Shown here: in pieces, positions 16,601 to 23,973 of the stretch | How the letters are laid out: each line of letters begins with the position of its first letter | Numbering within the stretch: position 1 is the first letter of the stretch | NCBI GenBank assembly: GCA_964648295.1 | Contig: CAZYNH010000002.1 | Span: 124,001-188,000, forward strand | Length of the DNA stretch: 64,000 nucleotides | Reading direction: 5' to 3' | From: UBA4055 sp964648295 | GTDB taxonomy: Bacteria > UBA4055 | Notes under the pieces: model-generated | Seen by the model: only the letters and a program-made list of their open reading frames with translations | The model's database searches: none | Told to the model about the DNA's origin: nothing | Program-made: the position numbers and the translations under genes

Positions 16601-17377
16601 ATCTTAGACAAATTGAAACTCGATACAATAAAATTGGCTGATTTCGTAAACAATCAAATATATTTCGGATTGAAGACAGGTTTTAATAATGCTTTTATAA
16701 TTTCCGAATCTGAAAAGCAACAATTTATTGATTATGATCAAGGATTGTCTGATTTTATTAAGCCTGTGATAACAGGCGATGAAATGAGAAGATATGAAAT
16801 AAAAAATAAAAAAAGGTTTGTTCTTTTAGTTAAGAATGGTGACGATATTTCTCGATTTCCAATACTTGTGAAACATTTCGAGAAGTATAAAGAAAGTTTG
16901 AAAAAAAGAACAGACAAAGGAGCAGAATATTGGCAATTAAGATCTTGTGATTATTATGACAAATTTGAAGGTAGTAAAATACATATACCTGCTTTTGCAA
17001 AAGAATCAAGATTTCCATACGATGAAAATGGGTTTTACTCTTTAGGACCTGCTTATTTTATTTCGACAGGAAATAAATACTTAGCTGCGTTTATGAATTC
17101 GAAACTATTTTGGTATTATCTCAGAAAAACAACTCCTGTTTTGGGTAATGATGAAGATAGGGGCAGACTTATTTTAAGAACTGTCTATTTAAAAGATGCT
17201 CCGATAAAAATAATTCCAATAAATGAACAAAACATTTATAGTGAGTTGGTCGATAATATTATTAAAGCAAAAAATCAAAATAAAGACACATCCCTTTTCG
17301 AAAATCAAATAGATAAACTCATCTATCAGCTTTACGGGCTGACTGACGAAGAGGTAGAAATAGTGGAGAGAGGGTAG
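13619..17377 (+). CDS. Type IIG restriction-modification enzyme (fused nuclease, methylase and target recognition domain)
   Basis: A 1,252-residue single-chain R-M protein starting at GTG. A PD-(D/E)xK-like nuclease is at the N-terminus (Asp75 in NRNDLVIH; Glu93-x-Lys95 in IIEAKRP). The methylase core has motif I at Asp553 (CDPAVGSGHFLVSA), 'FGVDINHNSVKICRLRLWI', and the N6-adenine motif NPPY at 843-846. A long helical spacer precedes the core end, and the target recognition domain lies C-terminal. Base composition falls sharply just after NPPY: 29 of 60 bases are G/C at 15241-15300 but only 16 of 60 at 16201-16260, returning near 17320. This suggests a swapped recognition domain. No separate specificity subunit is needed in this class. 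Confidence 0.88.
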   Translation: MTVQSKTPKQALNKAYLKLKPSRDEIERFRTNLISLLDNIDEREYEEHSKNLVRDFLRETYYKDLYEINVKNRNDLVIHSDRTSASPVSVIIEAKRPSERYAFPSVTNLNVKAVRELVLYYLKERIKEENSDIRHLIATNGYEWFVFDGADFYKYFYCDTSLVKEYEKWSAGQKDGAVVDVFYNDIASKYIDKVKFSLPFAYFNIKDYEKFLRNEDKEDDKNLIPLYKLLSPAHLLKQAFSNDSNSLDKNFYFELLHIIGLEEVKDGGKKVIQRKKKPDAGSLLENTINILISEDRLRRVNDPESFGKSSEERYFAVALELCITWINRILFLKLLEAQLLKYHKGDREYKFLTYEGINSFDALNKLFFQVLAVRPEDRREAEKKKFARIPYLNSSLFELSGLEDDLIRISNLEDDLLIPVISKTVLKDNSGKKVDGELNTLHYLFSFLDAYDFSSEGSEDIAEERKTLINASVLGLIFEKINGYKDGSFFTPGFITMYMCRETVRRAVIQKFNDEYRLEVKDFGELKNFVGSPYKREDIAKYNSVINSLKICDPAVGSGHFLVSALNEIIAVKSELNILSDGEGNRITTYSAFVENDELMLADTVTGDLFEYLPENKESRRIQEALFHEKQAIIENCLFGVDINHNSVKICRLRLWIELLKNSYYTKASGYKELETLPNIDINIKCGNSLVSRFSLDADLSSALRKSKWNITGYRLAVQSYQNARTKDEKRGLESLINEIKTNFRTEISTNDPKQKRLESLEKELYEKYTSSKLIDVELSDKEKAREQKEKKKLEDQVNRLSAEIKEIKESAIYRNAFEWRFEFPEVLDEKGSYIGFDVVIGNPPYMQIQTFSDEFKNAYKMMKYSTFNNSADIYCLFYELATKICISEGYISFITSNKFIRSNYGIATRLLISNWKILELIDFGELPVFENAATFPLILRLKKSKVISNVRFTQVKTLKFEKFEDVLLNNTFTVTHNSMVGGKWNFVNSETANILDKLKLDTIKLADFVNNQIYFGLKTGFNNAFIISESEKQQFIDYDQGLSDFIKPVITGDEMRRYEIKNKKRFVLLVKNGDDISRFPILVKHFEKYKESLKKRTDKGAEYWQLRSCDYYDKFEGSKIHIPAFAKESRFPYDENGFYSLGPAYFISTGNKYLAAFMNSKLFWYYLRKTTPVLGNDEDRGRLILRTVYLKDAPIKIIPINEQNIYSELVDNIIKAKNQNKDTSLFENQIDKLIYQLYGLTDEEVEIVERG

Positions 17378-17560
17378 CGGATATGAAAGAAAAAATATCG
17401 GTTCTTTTTTGGAAATGTAAAAAATTTTAAAAATATTTCTTGCTATGACACTATTTGGCATACCTCTATGTTTATATTACAGTCTGAAAAAAAAGTAAAA
17501 AAGTAGTGAAGTTGAACGAAAAAATGTATATATTGAAGATGAATTGTGAAGGTGCGTAAA

Positions 17561-18376
17561 ATGTCAAAAAAAGCTAGAGATTATAAACCGACGACTAAGA
17601 AAAGGTTATTCATTCTCTCAGATAATAAATGTTATAACCCTATCTGTAACAAAAAGTTGATAAGTTCGATTGATGAAGAATCAATTATTGCTAAGATAGC
17701 TCATATTGAAGCCGCGAGTGAAAATGGTCCTAGATACAGAGGGGATATGACCAACGATGAGAGAAGGCATTTTAATAATCTGATCCTTCTTTGCGATGAA
17801 TGTCATATTGTGATTGATAATAAAGCTAATGAGGGAAAATATCCCGTAAAACTTCTTCAGGAATGGAAAAAGAATCACGAAGCTGAAAGTATGAACCGTA
17901 TTTCGAGAAATTCCTCATATCTCGGTATGATCATCGATGCTATTGCTGATGCTGATATTGATTCGGATGAGTTTAAAACGGATACAAGTTTGGATGCTTA
18001 TAGCGTTGAAAACAAGATCAGATTTAATTCTTTGAAAAGAAATAGGAGTATGATAGTCGTTTATAACGATTATTCATTGAAATTAAGTGCTTTGTATAAT
18101 GTGCTCGAAGAAGAAGGGTCTTTCAAGAAGGAAAGTCTGCTGAGGAATATTAATCGTCTTTATCTGAAAGTTAAAGGGAGATATGTAGAAGACTCTAATG
18201 ATCCAATTTCTGTGATTCAGGAGAATGCGGATAATATTTTTGAAGATGTCGAAGAAGAGCTACTTTCGATAGTAGAAAAAGATAAAATCAGAGAAAATAT
18301 TTCTTTCGGAGTATCTCTTATTATGGTAGATTCATTTATAAGGTGCAAAATCTTAGAGGAGCCACCGGCGGTATGA
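17561..18376 (+). CDS. HNH-type effector protein of an ABC-three-component (ABC-3C) system
   Basis: A 271-residue protein. The N-terminal ~110 residues form an HNH/zinc-finger nuclease-like domain: CYNPICNKKL, AHIEA, NNLILLCDECHIVID. The C-terminal part (from about residue 130) is helical and matches the kind of C-terminal domain used by ABC-3C effectors. In ABC-3C systems an effector, a small middle component and an SMC-like ATPase act together, probably as defence against invading DNA. The next two genes fit those roles and overlap in order. ATG 17561, with AAGGTG 7 bases upstream, is preferred over GTG 17546. Confidence 0.75.
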   Translation: MSKKARDYKPTTKKRLFILSDNKCYNPICNKKLISSIDEESIIAKIAHIEAASENGPRYRGDMTNDERRHFNNLILLCDECHIVIDNKANEGKYPVKLLQEWKKNHEAESMNRISRNSSYLGMIIDAIADADIDSDEFKTDTSLDAYSVENKIRFNSLKRNRSMIVVYNDYSLKLSALYNVLEEEGSFKKESLLRNINRLYLKVKGRYVEDSNDPISVIQENADNIFEDVEEELLSIVEKDKIRENISFGVSLIMVDSFIRCKILEEPPAV

Positions 18377-18606
18377 TATTAGGAAAAGATACAAATCCTT
18401 CAAAACATATCTATTTTCTCGGTGCTAAAGTACTTGGTATTCTTAAAGATGAAGACAAAAAGGAAATTAATTTTCTCGACACATTTCATAAATTAAACAC
18501 CGAAGAAAAAGTTTCAATGAATCTATTCACATTAACTCTTGACTGGTTGTATTTAATAGGAGTAGTAAAGAAAAACACCAAAGGACAGCTAGAAAAATGT
18601 TTCTGA
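18373..18606 (+). CDS. ABC-3C middle component
   Basis: A 77-residue helical protein (SKHIYFLGAKVLGILK, TLTLDWLYLIGVVKKN), similar to the small winged-helix-like middle components that link effector and ATPase. ATG 18373 overlaps the effector stop as ATGA, and GAGGAG lies 12 bases upstream, so this start is favoured over GTG 18343. The 3' end overlaps the ATPase start by 10 bases. Tight overlaps on both sides indicate one translationally coupled unit. Confidence 0.75.
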   Translation: MILGKDTNPSKHIYFLGAKVLGILKDEDKKEINFLDTFHKLNTEEKVSMNLFTLTLDWLYLIGVVKKNTKGQLEKCF

Positions 18607-20291
18607 AAAGCCTAATAATAGAGAAAAGCGGAATTACTATCAGAGATATAAGGTTCCATAAAGGGATTAACCTGATTATTGATGAAACTAAAACCGCTGA
18701 CAGAAAAGAAACTGGCAATAATGTAGGAAAAACAACAGTACTTAGGCTTATTGATTTCTGTCTAGGCGGAAAAGGCACAAATATATACCAAGATACTGAA
18801 TTCAGGCAAAAAACAAATACAGATATTGAAAAATTTCTAACTGAGAATAATATTGTTATCAAGTTGACTCTCGTCAAAGATATAAATAAACCTGATTCTG
18901 ACGATGTTGTGATAAGAAGAAACTTTCTTAAATATAATAAAAAGATTCAAGAAATCAACGATGAGCAATTGAATGACACTGATTTTGAGAAGAGATTAAA
19001 AGAACTGATCTTTAATTCCGACTGCGATAGACCAAAGTTCAGGCAAATAATCGCTAAAAACATCCGCTATCAAAAAAATAGACTCGAGAAAACTGTAAAG
19101 GTGTTAGATTTCGGAAAAAGCGAAGAATATGAAGCACTCTACCTGTACTGGCTTGGAATTGAAATTGATTTCAATGCAAAAAAACAAACCCTGTTGAGAG
19201 AAAAAGGAATCGAAGAAAATCTGCAGAAGAGGCTGAAAAAAGAAAAGAATAAATCACAGATAGAACAGTCATTGATCGTGCTTGCAAGAAAGATAACAGA
19301 ACTTGAGAAAAATAAAGATAATCTCAGCATTAATGATGATTACAAAAAAGAGATTTCACAATTAAATAGAATAAAAGCTGACATCAACAGATCATCTTCC
19401 GCTTTAAGCAGACTTGAGTTCAGAAGGAATCTTATAGAAGAAAGTAAAACCGAACTTGAAAAAGAAAAATCCGAAATAGATATCAAGAATATAAAAGCTT
19501 TGTATTTAGAAGCAAAAGCCCTGATCCCGGATATTCAGAAAACCTTTGAGGACACACTATTATTTCATAACCAGATGGTAAAGGAAAGAGTAAAATACAT
19601 TACAAAAGAGCTACCTGAAATTGAAGCAGAGATCGCAAAAATAAAAAGAACTCTTGATGAAAAACTGATAATTGAAAAAAGTATCAGTGAGTCTTTAAAG
19701 AAAAAAGAATTTATCGAAGATATAAACACAATAATCAAAGAGTTAAATGATGCCTATGAGAAAAAAGGCCGTTATGAAGAAATGAAATCTCTTTGGGAAT
19801 CCACTGAGAAAAAATTGAATGGGGTAAAGAAAGAGTTAGATAATATAAATGCGGGTATCGAATCAAAGGATGATCTGATAAAAGAAAGGATAGAAAGTTT
19901 TAATAAATACTTCTCGGAAATATCTCACAGACTTTACGGAGAAGATTTCATACTCAGTTATGCAAAAAACGATAAAGGTTACGAGCTTGACATTAGTAGT
20001 ATTAGCGGCAATCTCGGAACCGGCAAGAAAAAAGGTCAGATTGCAGCTTTCGACATTGCCTATATACAGTTTGCAGACGCTAATGACATCGAATGTCTCC
20101 ATTTTATTCTTCACGACCAGATAGAAAATGTTCATGACCATCAGATCTCCAATCTTCTGACTGAGATCGTCAGTAATGTAAATTGCCAATATATACTGCC
20201 GGTATTAAGAGACAAGCTGCCTGATGACATTGATGTGGAAAAATATAAAGTTCTGTCTTTGTCTCAGTCTGAAAAATTGTTCAGAATATAA
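18597..20291 (+). CDS. SMC/RecN-like ATPase with DUF2326-type C-terminus (ABC-3C ATPase)
   Basis: A 564-residue ATPase. Walker A is GNNVGKTT at residues 40-47, followed by LRLIDFCLGG. Residues 190-440 are rich in Lys/Glu and form long coiled coils. The C-terminal part (GQIAAFDIAYIQFA, LHFILHDQIENVHDHQ) matches the DUF2326 region with a Walker B-like FILHD. It is predicted cytoplasmic. With the two preceding genes it forms an ABC-3C operon. A two-site SMC architecture suggests it senses or holds DNA and activates the HNH effector; this is inference from the family. Confidence 0.85.
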   Translation: MFLKSLIIEKSGITIRDIRFHKGINLIIDETKTADRKETGNNVGKTTVLRLIDFCLGGKGTNIYQDTEFRQKTNTDIEKFLTENNIVIKLTLVKDINKPDSDDVVIRRNFLKYNKKIQEINDEQLNDTDFEKRLKELIFNSDCDRPKFRQIIAKNIRYQKNRLEKTVKVLDFGKSEEYEALYLYWLGIEIDFNAKKQTLLREKGIEENLQKRLKKEKNKSQIEQSLIVLARKITELEKNKDNLSINDDYKKEISQLNRIKADINRSSSALSRLEFRRNLIEESKTELEKEKSEIDIKNIKALYLEAKALIPDIQKTFEDTLLFHNQMVKERVKYITKELPEIEAEIAKIKRTLDEKLIIEKSISESLKKKEFIEDINTIIKELNDAYEKKGRYEEMKSLWESTEKKLNGVKKELDNINAGIESKDDLIKERIESFNKYFSEISHRLYGEDFILSYAKNDKGYELDISSISGNLGTGKKKGQIAAFDIAYIQFADANDIECLHFILHDQIENVHDHQISNLLTEIVSNVNCQYILPVLRDKLPDDIDVEKYKVLSLSQSEKLFRI

Positions 20292-20660
20292 ATGAAAATC
20301 CTCCTCTCAATAAAGCCTGAATTTGCGGAAAAGATATTCTCCGGCTCAAAGAAATATGAGTTCAGGCGCAGAATATTCAAAGCTCCGGATGTGAAAACGG
20401 TGGTGGTTTATGCGTCATCGCCCGTCGGGAAAGTTATCGGCGAGTTCGAGATCGATTCTGTGATCTGTACGGATATTGAAAGTCTCTGGAAGCTGAATGA
20501 AGCTATTCCCGGGAGCAATAAGCGTTTCTTTTTTGAATATTTTAAGGACAAAAAAACCGGGTACGCCATCAAGATCGGGAAAGTTAAGAAGTACGATCCG
20601 CCGTTAGACCTCAGGCGCGATTTTAATTTGTCGCCGCCGCAATTTTTCGTGTATTTATAA
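20292..20660 (+). CDS. ASCH-domain (PUA-like) protein
   Basis: A 122-residue protein with the ASCH signature near the start (KPEFAEKIFSGSKKYEFR), VVVYASSPVGKVIGEFEI and GYAIKIGKV. ASCH domains bind nucleic acids or modified nucleosides. The ATG directly follows the ABC-3C ATPase stop, so it is almost certainly co-transcribed, yet it is more GC-rich than the ATPase gene. It could be an accessory sensor of the ABC-3C operon or an unrelated cargo gene; the abutting start favours a functional link. Confidence 0.8.
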   Translation: MKILLSIKPEFAEKIFSGSKKYEFRRRIFKAPDVKTVVVYASSPVGKVIGEFEIDSVICTDIESLWKLNEAIPGSNKRFFFEYFKDKKTGYAIKIGKVKKYDPPLDLRRDFNLSPPQFFVYL

Positions 20661-21001
20661 AACTTCATTAATAGAAAAAAATTATAAAAATACATCAATA
20701 ATTTTCATTTTATCGGTTTTGTCGTTATTTATACTTCAGGCACAAAGTTAATTAGAAAATCACGCATTTTTTGGAGTGTTTTTTAAGCATTTTATTGAAA
20801 AATGCGATTCTGTATCTTTCACAAATTAAAGCAGGCTTTTGGATAATTCCTAAAAAACGTTGGAAAATAACGTTGGAAGATAACGTTGGAATATTACATT
20901 GGAATAAATAGTTGGAAGATAAGACAAACGATTTTAGAAAAAATTGTTGCGGAAATGTGTTGAAATAGGTATTTTCTTTGTAAGAAAATTGTGGAGAGAA
21001 G
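20661..21001. other. 341-bp AT-rich intergenic region
   Basis: No coding region is seen on either strand. It holds the 13-bp repeat array listed separately and a GGAGAG ribosome-binding site for the gene at 21002. No confident terminator is seen after the ASCH gene. It marks the boundary between the ABC-3C operon and the small-gene cluster. Confidence 0.6.
20859..20923. repeat. Five tandem 13-bp repeats (iteron-like)
   Basis: Units begin at 20859, 20872, 20885, 20898 and 20911. The consensus is GTTGGAAGATAAC; units 2 and 5 differ only at the last base, unit 4 is the most divergent. The exact 13-bp phase is not a whole number of helical turns. Possible roles are a protein-binding array for the downstream small genes or a leftover replication/maintenance iteron. 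They are too short and have no spacers, so they are not CRISPR. Confidence 0.85.
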
Positions 21002-21247
21002 ATGAGCAAAGATCAAGATCGTATGATTTATCAAAGAGCGGACGGAACGTGGGTAAATCAAAGAAATGATGCAGACAGGGCATCAAGTATACATCAGACT
21101 CAGCAAGATGCTGTTGATGCAGCTAGGAATATGCTGAATAATCAGGGAGGTGGGGAAATATCTATTCAGGGAATTAATGGAAAAATAAGAAGGAAAATAA
21201 CTATAATTCCTGGCAATGACCCTAATCCGCCTAAAGATAGAACATAG
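21002..21247 (+). CDS. DUF2188 small protein
   Basis: An 81-residue protein matching DUF2188: an N-terminal GTWVNQRNDADRASSIHQTQ strand-helix segment, AVDAARNMLNNQGGGEISI and a basic GKIRRK loop. The biochemical role of the family is unknown. It begins after GGAGAG and leads a run of three very small genes on the same strand, in a defence-like island. No signal peptide, so it is predicted cytoplasmic. Confidence 0.75.
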   Translation: MSKDQDRMIYQRADGTWVNQRNDADRASSIHQTQQDAVDAARNMLNNQGGGEISIQGINGKIRRKITIIPGNDPNPPKDRT

Positions 21248-21354
21248 TAAAAATGGTGGTTTATTTGTTTGTTTGAGGAACATAGGAAGATTTCGCATTT
21301 GACCTATAGCGGTTTATTTTCAAATACTAAAACAAAAAGGAGAGGAGTCAAACG

Positions 21355-21555
21355 ATGAGCAGTAAACAAGGTCACTTGGATTTAGAATATGCACTATCAA
21401 TTTTAGCTGATGGTACTATTGATGGTCGTTTCTACGGATCAGCTGGGCATATTGAAATGATTTTTTTCAAAAACAGAGATTCGATAAATAATGCTTTGGT
21501 AGAACTGGCTAAATTTATTCGAGAGAATTGTAATAAATCTAATAATGAAGAATAG
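21355..21555 (+). CDS. Small hypothetical protein between DUF2188 and zinc-ribbon genes
   Basis: A 66-residue protein, preceded by AAAAGGAGAGG. It is predicted soluble, with a strand-rich front (LADGTIDGRFYGSAGHIEMIFF) and a helical, acidic end. I recognise no family. The good ribosome-binding site and conserved-looking neighbours make it a real gene. It may form an operon with the genes at 21002 and 21565. Confidence 0.6.
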   Translation: MSSKQGHLDLEYALSILADGTIDGRFYGSAGHIEMIFFKNRDSINNALVELAKFIRENCNKSNNEE

Positions 21556-21564
21556 GAGACTACA

Positions 21565-21699
21565 ATGTCTAAAACAGGAGAAAAGCCGGGAAAAGGTGTT
21601 TATGTCTGCATCAAATGCGGAGAGAAAGTAAGACTAGATGACAATTCTGACAGATTACCTCCTTGTCCAAAATGTCATGGAACAGAATACAAACCGTAA
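21565..21699 (+). CDS. 44-residue zinc-ribbon protein
   Basis: ATG 21565 follows AGGAGA by 5 bases. The protein has two CxxC knuckles (CIKC at residues 15-18 and CPKC at 34-37) separated by an acidic loop, a rubredoxin-like zinc ribbon. Such tiny ribbons recur beside DUF2188-type genes. It starts 9 bases after the previous stop, consistent with co-translation. Confidence 0.75.
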   Translation: MSKTGEKPGKGVYVCIKCGEKVRLDDNSDRLPPCPKCHGTEYKP

Positions 21700-21734
21700 A
21701 CAAAAAGAATTTTCAAAACGACAAGGAACCCAAA

Positions 21735-22469
21735 ATGCTACCAAAATACCATCAGCAATACACAAAAGAGATCTTAAAAGAGTTCAGACTGTCAAAAGAG
21801 AAGAAAAAGCAGATCATTATTGGTTCAATTGTAAATGATTACTGCGAGCTGACGAATGACGGGAATATTTTCAATATTAAAGACACTTCAGCTCTTTTCT
21901 TCAACAAAGATATGCTTTCCGGGAACAGTGCATTCTATCAGTCTCATTTTGGTTATCTGACTTCGCTTCACTTTATGTCCAAAGGGAAAGGCGAGCCTGC
22001 AAGTGTTACTGCGGAGGAATTGAAATTGTGGTTCAAGTTTTTGAATAATGTAGCTGCGGGGAGGCTAACCGTACCGGCAAACTCTGTTATTGCGAATGAC
22101 GAAGGAATTATAAGCAATATGTTCGGTAAAGATAAGATCGAATATAAAATGATCTTCGATACTGACAGTAGTGAGGAAATACGATACAGGTCACTCGGTA
22201 TGATGCTTCATCTTATCCAGGATGCTTTGACTCCAAGCCATTGTCAGCGTAACGATAAGAATGAGATCGTTCAGTTCTATTATTACGGAGCGCAGGACAG
22301 TAAAAAGCACAGAAAAGCGGATGATATACCGGCAGACCGGAAAGAGTTCTTATTCGAACAATGCCGTGAATGTATTGAAAGTGTATTGAAAAGCAAATTA
22401 TATCATACTAAACCGATTCTGACATTAAGCATGAATGCTCAGGTTTCTTCCGGTGGGGAATATGCGTAG
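21735..22469 (+). CDS. Zinc-phospholipase C/P1-nuclease-like protein
   Basis: A 244-residue protein. The key segment is MMLHLIQDALTPSHCQR, which resembles the HxxxDxxxPxH helix that binds zinc in the phospholipase C/nuclease P1 fold; more His lie in FYQSHFGYLTSLHFM and near the C-terminus (SKKHRK, LYHTK). No signal peptide is seen. ATG 21735 (AAGGA upstream) is preferred over starts at 21663 or 21672, which would overlap the zinc-ribbon gene. It stands directly before a decayed DUF2235 (phospholipase-like) gene, so the two may once have formed a lipase-type effector unit. The zinc-hydrolase assignment rests on one motif. Confidence 0.5.
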   Translation: MLPKYHQQYTKEILKEFRLSKEKKKQIIIGSIVNDYCELTNDGNIFNIKDTSALFFNKDMLSGNSAFYQSHFGYLTSLHFMSKGKGEPASVTAEELKLWFKFLNNVAAGRLTVPANSVIANDEGIISNMFGKDKIEYKMIFDTDSSEEIRYRSLGMMLHLIQDALTPSHCQRNDKNEIVQFYYYGAQDSKKHRKADDIPADRKEFLFEQCRECIESVLKSKLYHTKPILTLSMNAQVSSGGEYA

Positions 22470-22512
22470 GACGAAATTAGAGTTTTGGGAATAATTTTGT
22501 AGATATATCTTC

Positions 22513-22874
22513 ATGAAAAAGAAAAAAGAACCTATACAACTTATACGTGGTAAAGAATTCCATAAAAAGATTCAAAAAAAAGAGAGTTGGAGTTTACTAT
22601 ATTGTTATGTGTGAGAAAACTAAAGTTAAAAAAAAATCTCGAAAATGGTGAATTGATGGCCTAGTCGATACTGAAGATCCTTACGGCGCGGACGGTGTTC
22701 CTCAGCAGGTGTTCTATGACTGGGGGATCGGTTCTTATTACGACAAGGTGATCGGCGGGGCAACGGGCAAGAGTGGTGAAGTTCGTGGGTGTGTGGGATA
22801 CTGTGGGTGCGATCGGCAGTAATGTGCGTATTGCAAGGCACGCGATGGCTATTGACGAGCATAGGCGGGTATAG
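22513..22874 (+). pseudogene. Decayed DUF2235 (hydrolase effector) gene
   Basis: Fragments in at least two frames. MKKKKEPIQLIRGKEF opens at 22513 and stops after 33 codons. IDGLVDTEDPYG and DGVPQQVFYDWGIGS (about 22653-22770) follow. Then, in a different frame from 22776, VKFVGVWDTVGAIG and AMAIDEHRRV run to TAG 22874. The latter pieces match the order of DUF2235 alpha/beta hydrolases, but the segment with the GFSRGA nucleophile, which should lie between them, is missing. The gene is therefore inactive. Confidence 0.7.
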
Positions 22875-22971
22875 GAGATATTTTCCGGAATTACTTATTG
22901 GAAAAAGCATATTGATTTCGTAATTTTAGATACTTGAAATAAAATGCAGTATTATGGCTGGGGAGGTTAGT

Positions 22972-23808
22972 ATGAAGAGTGAACTTATAATTGAATTATT
23001 TGATAAATTTGAAGGCGCCTGTTACCTTTTTAATAATCTTGAATGTTGGAGCGCAAGAGAATTACAGGAAATATTGGGTTATGCCGACTGGCGGAATTTT
23101 CTGAAAGTGATAGAAAAGGCAAAAACCTCCTGTGAAAATGCTGATGTTGTTGTCACACATCATTTCGTTGAAGTCAACAAGATGATAGAGATTGGAAAAG
23201 GAGGTCAGCGCGAAATTGACGATATAGCCTTAACCCGTTATGCTTGTTATCTTATAGCCCAGAATGGAGATCCTGCAAAGAGTGAGATTTCATTTGCTCA
23301 GACATACTTTGCGGTTCAGACCCGTAAGCAGGAAATTATTGAGAAAAGGCTTTTAGATGTTGACAGAGTAATAGCCCGAGAGAAGCTTACAAAATCCGAG
23401 AAAAAGCTCTCAGGTATAATCTATGAACGGGGAGTTGACGATAAAGGGTTCGCTTTTATTCGGTCAAAGGGTGACCAAGCTTTATTCGGGGGTTTTTCAA
23501 CGAATGACATGAAACGGTCACTAAAAATTCCTGCAAACAGACCTTTAGCTGATTTTTTACCGACTTTGACAATTAAAGCAAAAGACTTTGCCACCGAACT
23601 TACAAGCCATAATATAATTGAAAAAGATTTGTCAGGACCGGAAAGGATATCTTCAGAGCATGTAGAAAATAACATTGCAGTTCGTAAAATGCTGATTGAA
23701 AGGGGAGTAAAACCCGAAACTCTACCACCTGCCGAAGATGTAAAGAAAATACAAAGAAAACTTGTAAGTGATGAAAAAAAACTCCTCAAAGATATCAAGA
23801 AAAAATAA
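22972..23808 (+). CDS. dinD: DNA-damage-inducible protein D homologue (DinD)
   Basis: A 278-residue protein with the DinD/BRO-N-like front (ECWSARELQEILGYADWRNF), IDDIALTRYACYLIAQNGDP, and the C-terminal SKGDQALFGGFSTNDMKRSL and PLADFLP segments. In E. coli DinD is SOS-induced and is reported to counter RecA filaments; in genomes it is often carried by islands. GGGGAGG directly upstream supports ATG 22972 over ATG 22954. I see no clear LexA-type operator upstream. It is probably an island gene with a DNA-stress role. Confidence 0.88.
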   Translation: MKSELIIELFDKFEGACYLFNNLECWSARELQEILGYADWRNFLKVIEKAKTSCENADVVVTHHFVEVNKMIEIGKGGQREIDDIALTRYACYLIAQNGDPAKSEISFAQTYFAVQTRKQEIIEKRLLDVDRVIAREKLTKSEKKLSGIIYERGVDDKGFAFIRSKGDQALFGGFSTNDMKRSLKIPANRPLADFLPTLTIKAKDFATELTSHNIIEKDLSGPERISSEHVENNIAVRKMLIERGVKPETLPPAEDVKKIQRKLVSDEKKLLKDIKKK

Positions 23809-23837
23809 CCACTGAAAGTTAAGTTTTACATATTACC

Positions 23838-23883
23838 AAAAAATCTCCATTCGATTGGACAAAATTAGCTAAATAACTCCAAA
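23838..23883. repeat. 46-bp direct repeat, copy 1 (upstream of the first ATPase gene)
   Basis: A stretch containing AATCTCCATTCGATTGGAC and AAAATTAGCTAAATAACTCC. It recurs with about three differences at 25321-25366, on the other side of the ATPase gene 23974-25314. It may be a shared upstream control region duplicated with the ATPase genes, or the footprint of gene-cassette insertion. Confidence 0.8.
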
Positions 23884-23887
23884 CATC

Positions 23888-23950
23888 CTTGCTTCTGTTA
23901 CAAAATTTGTCACAAACACCCTTGTCTTTGTTACAAAAATTGTTTATATT
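23888..23950 (+). promoter_or_regulatory. Promoter with two dyad operators for the first DUF4143 ATPase
   Basis: TTGTCT (23922-23927), 17 bases, TATATT (23945-23950). Two similar segments 31 bp apart (CTTGCTTCTGTTACAAAATT and CTTGTCTTTGTTACAAAAAT) each carry a short dyad, ACAAAATTTGT and ACAAAAATTGT. The second falls inside the promoter spacer, so a repressor bound there would block transcription. Confidence 0.5.
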
Positions 23951-23973
23951 GCCATTAATTAAAAGGAGCGGCA

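Noticed and set aside
20859..20923. CRISPR-like array
   Set aside because: Units are only 13 bp, directly adjacent, without spacers, and no cas genes lie nearby.
22954..23808. LexA-controlled SOS box upstream of dinD
   Set aside because: No convincing dyad of a known LexA type was found in the 100 bases before the start.
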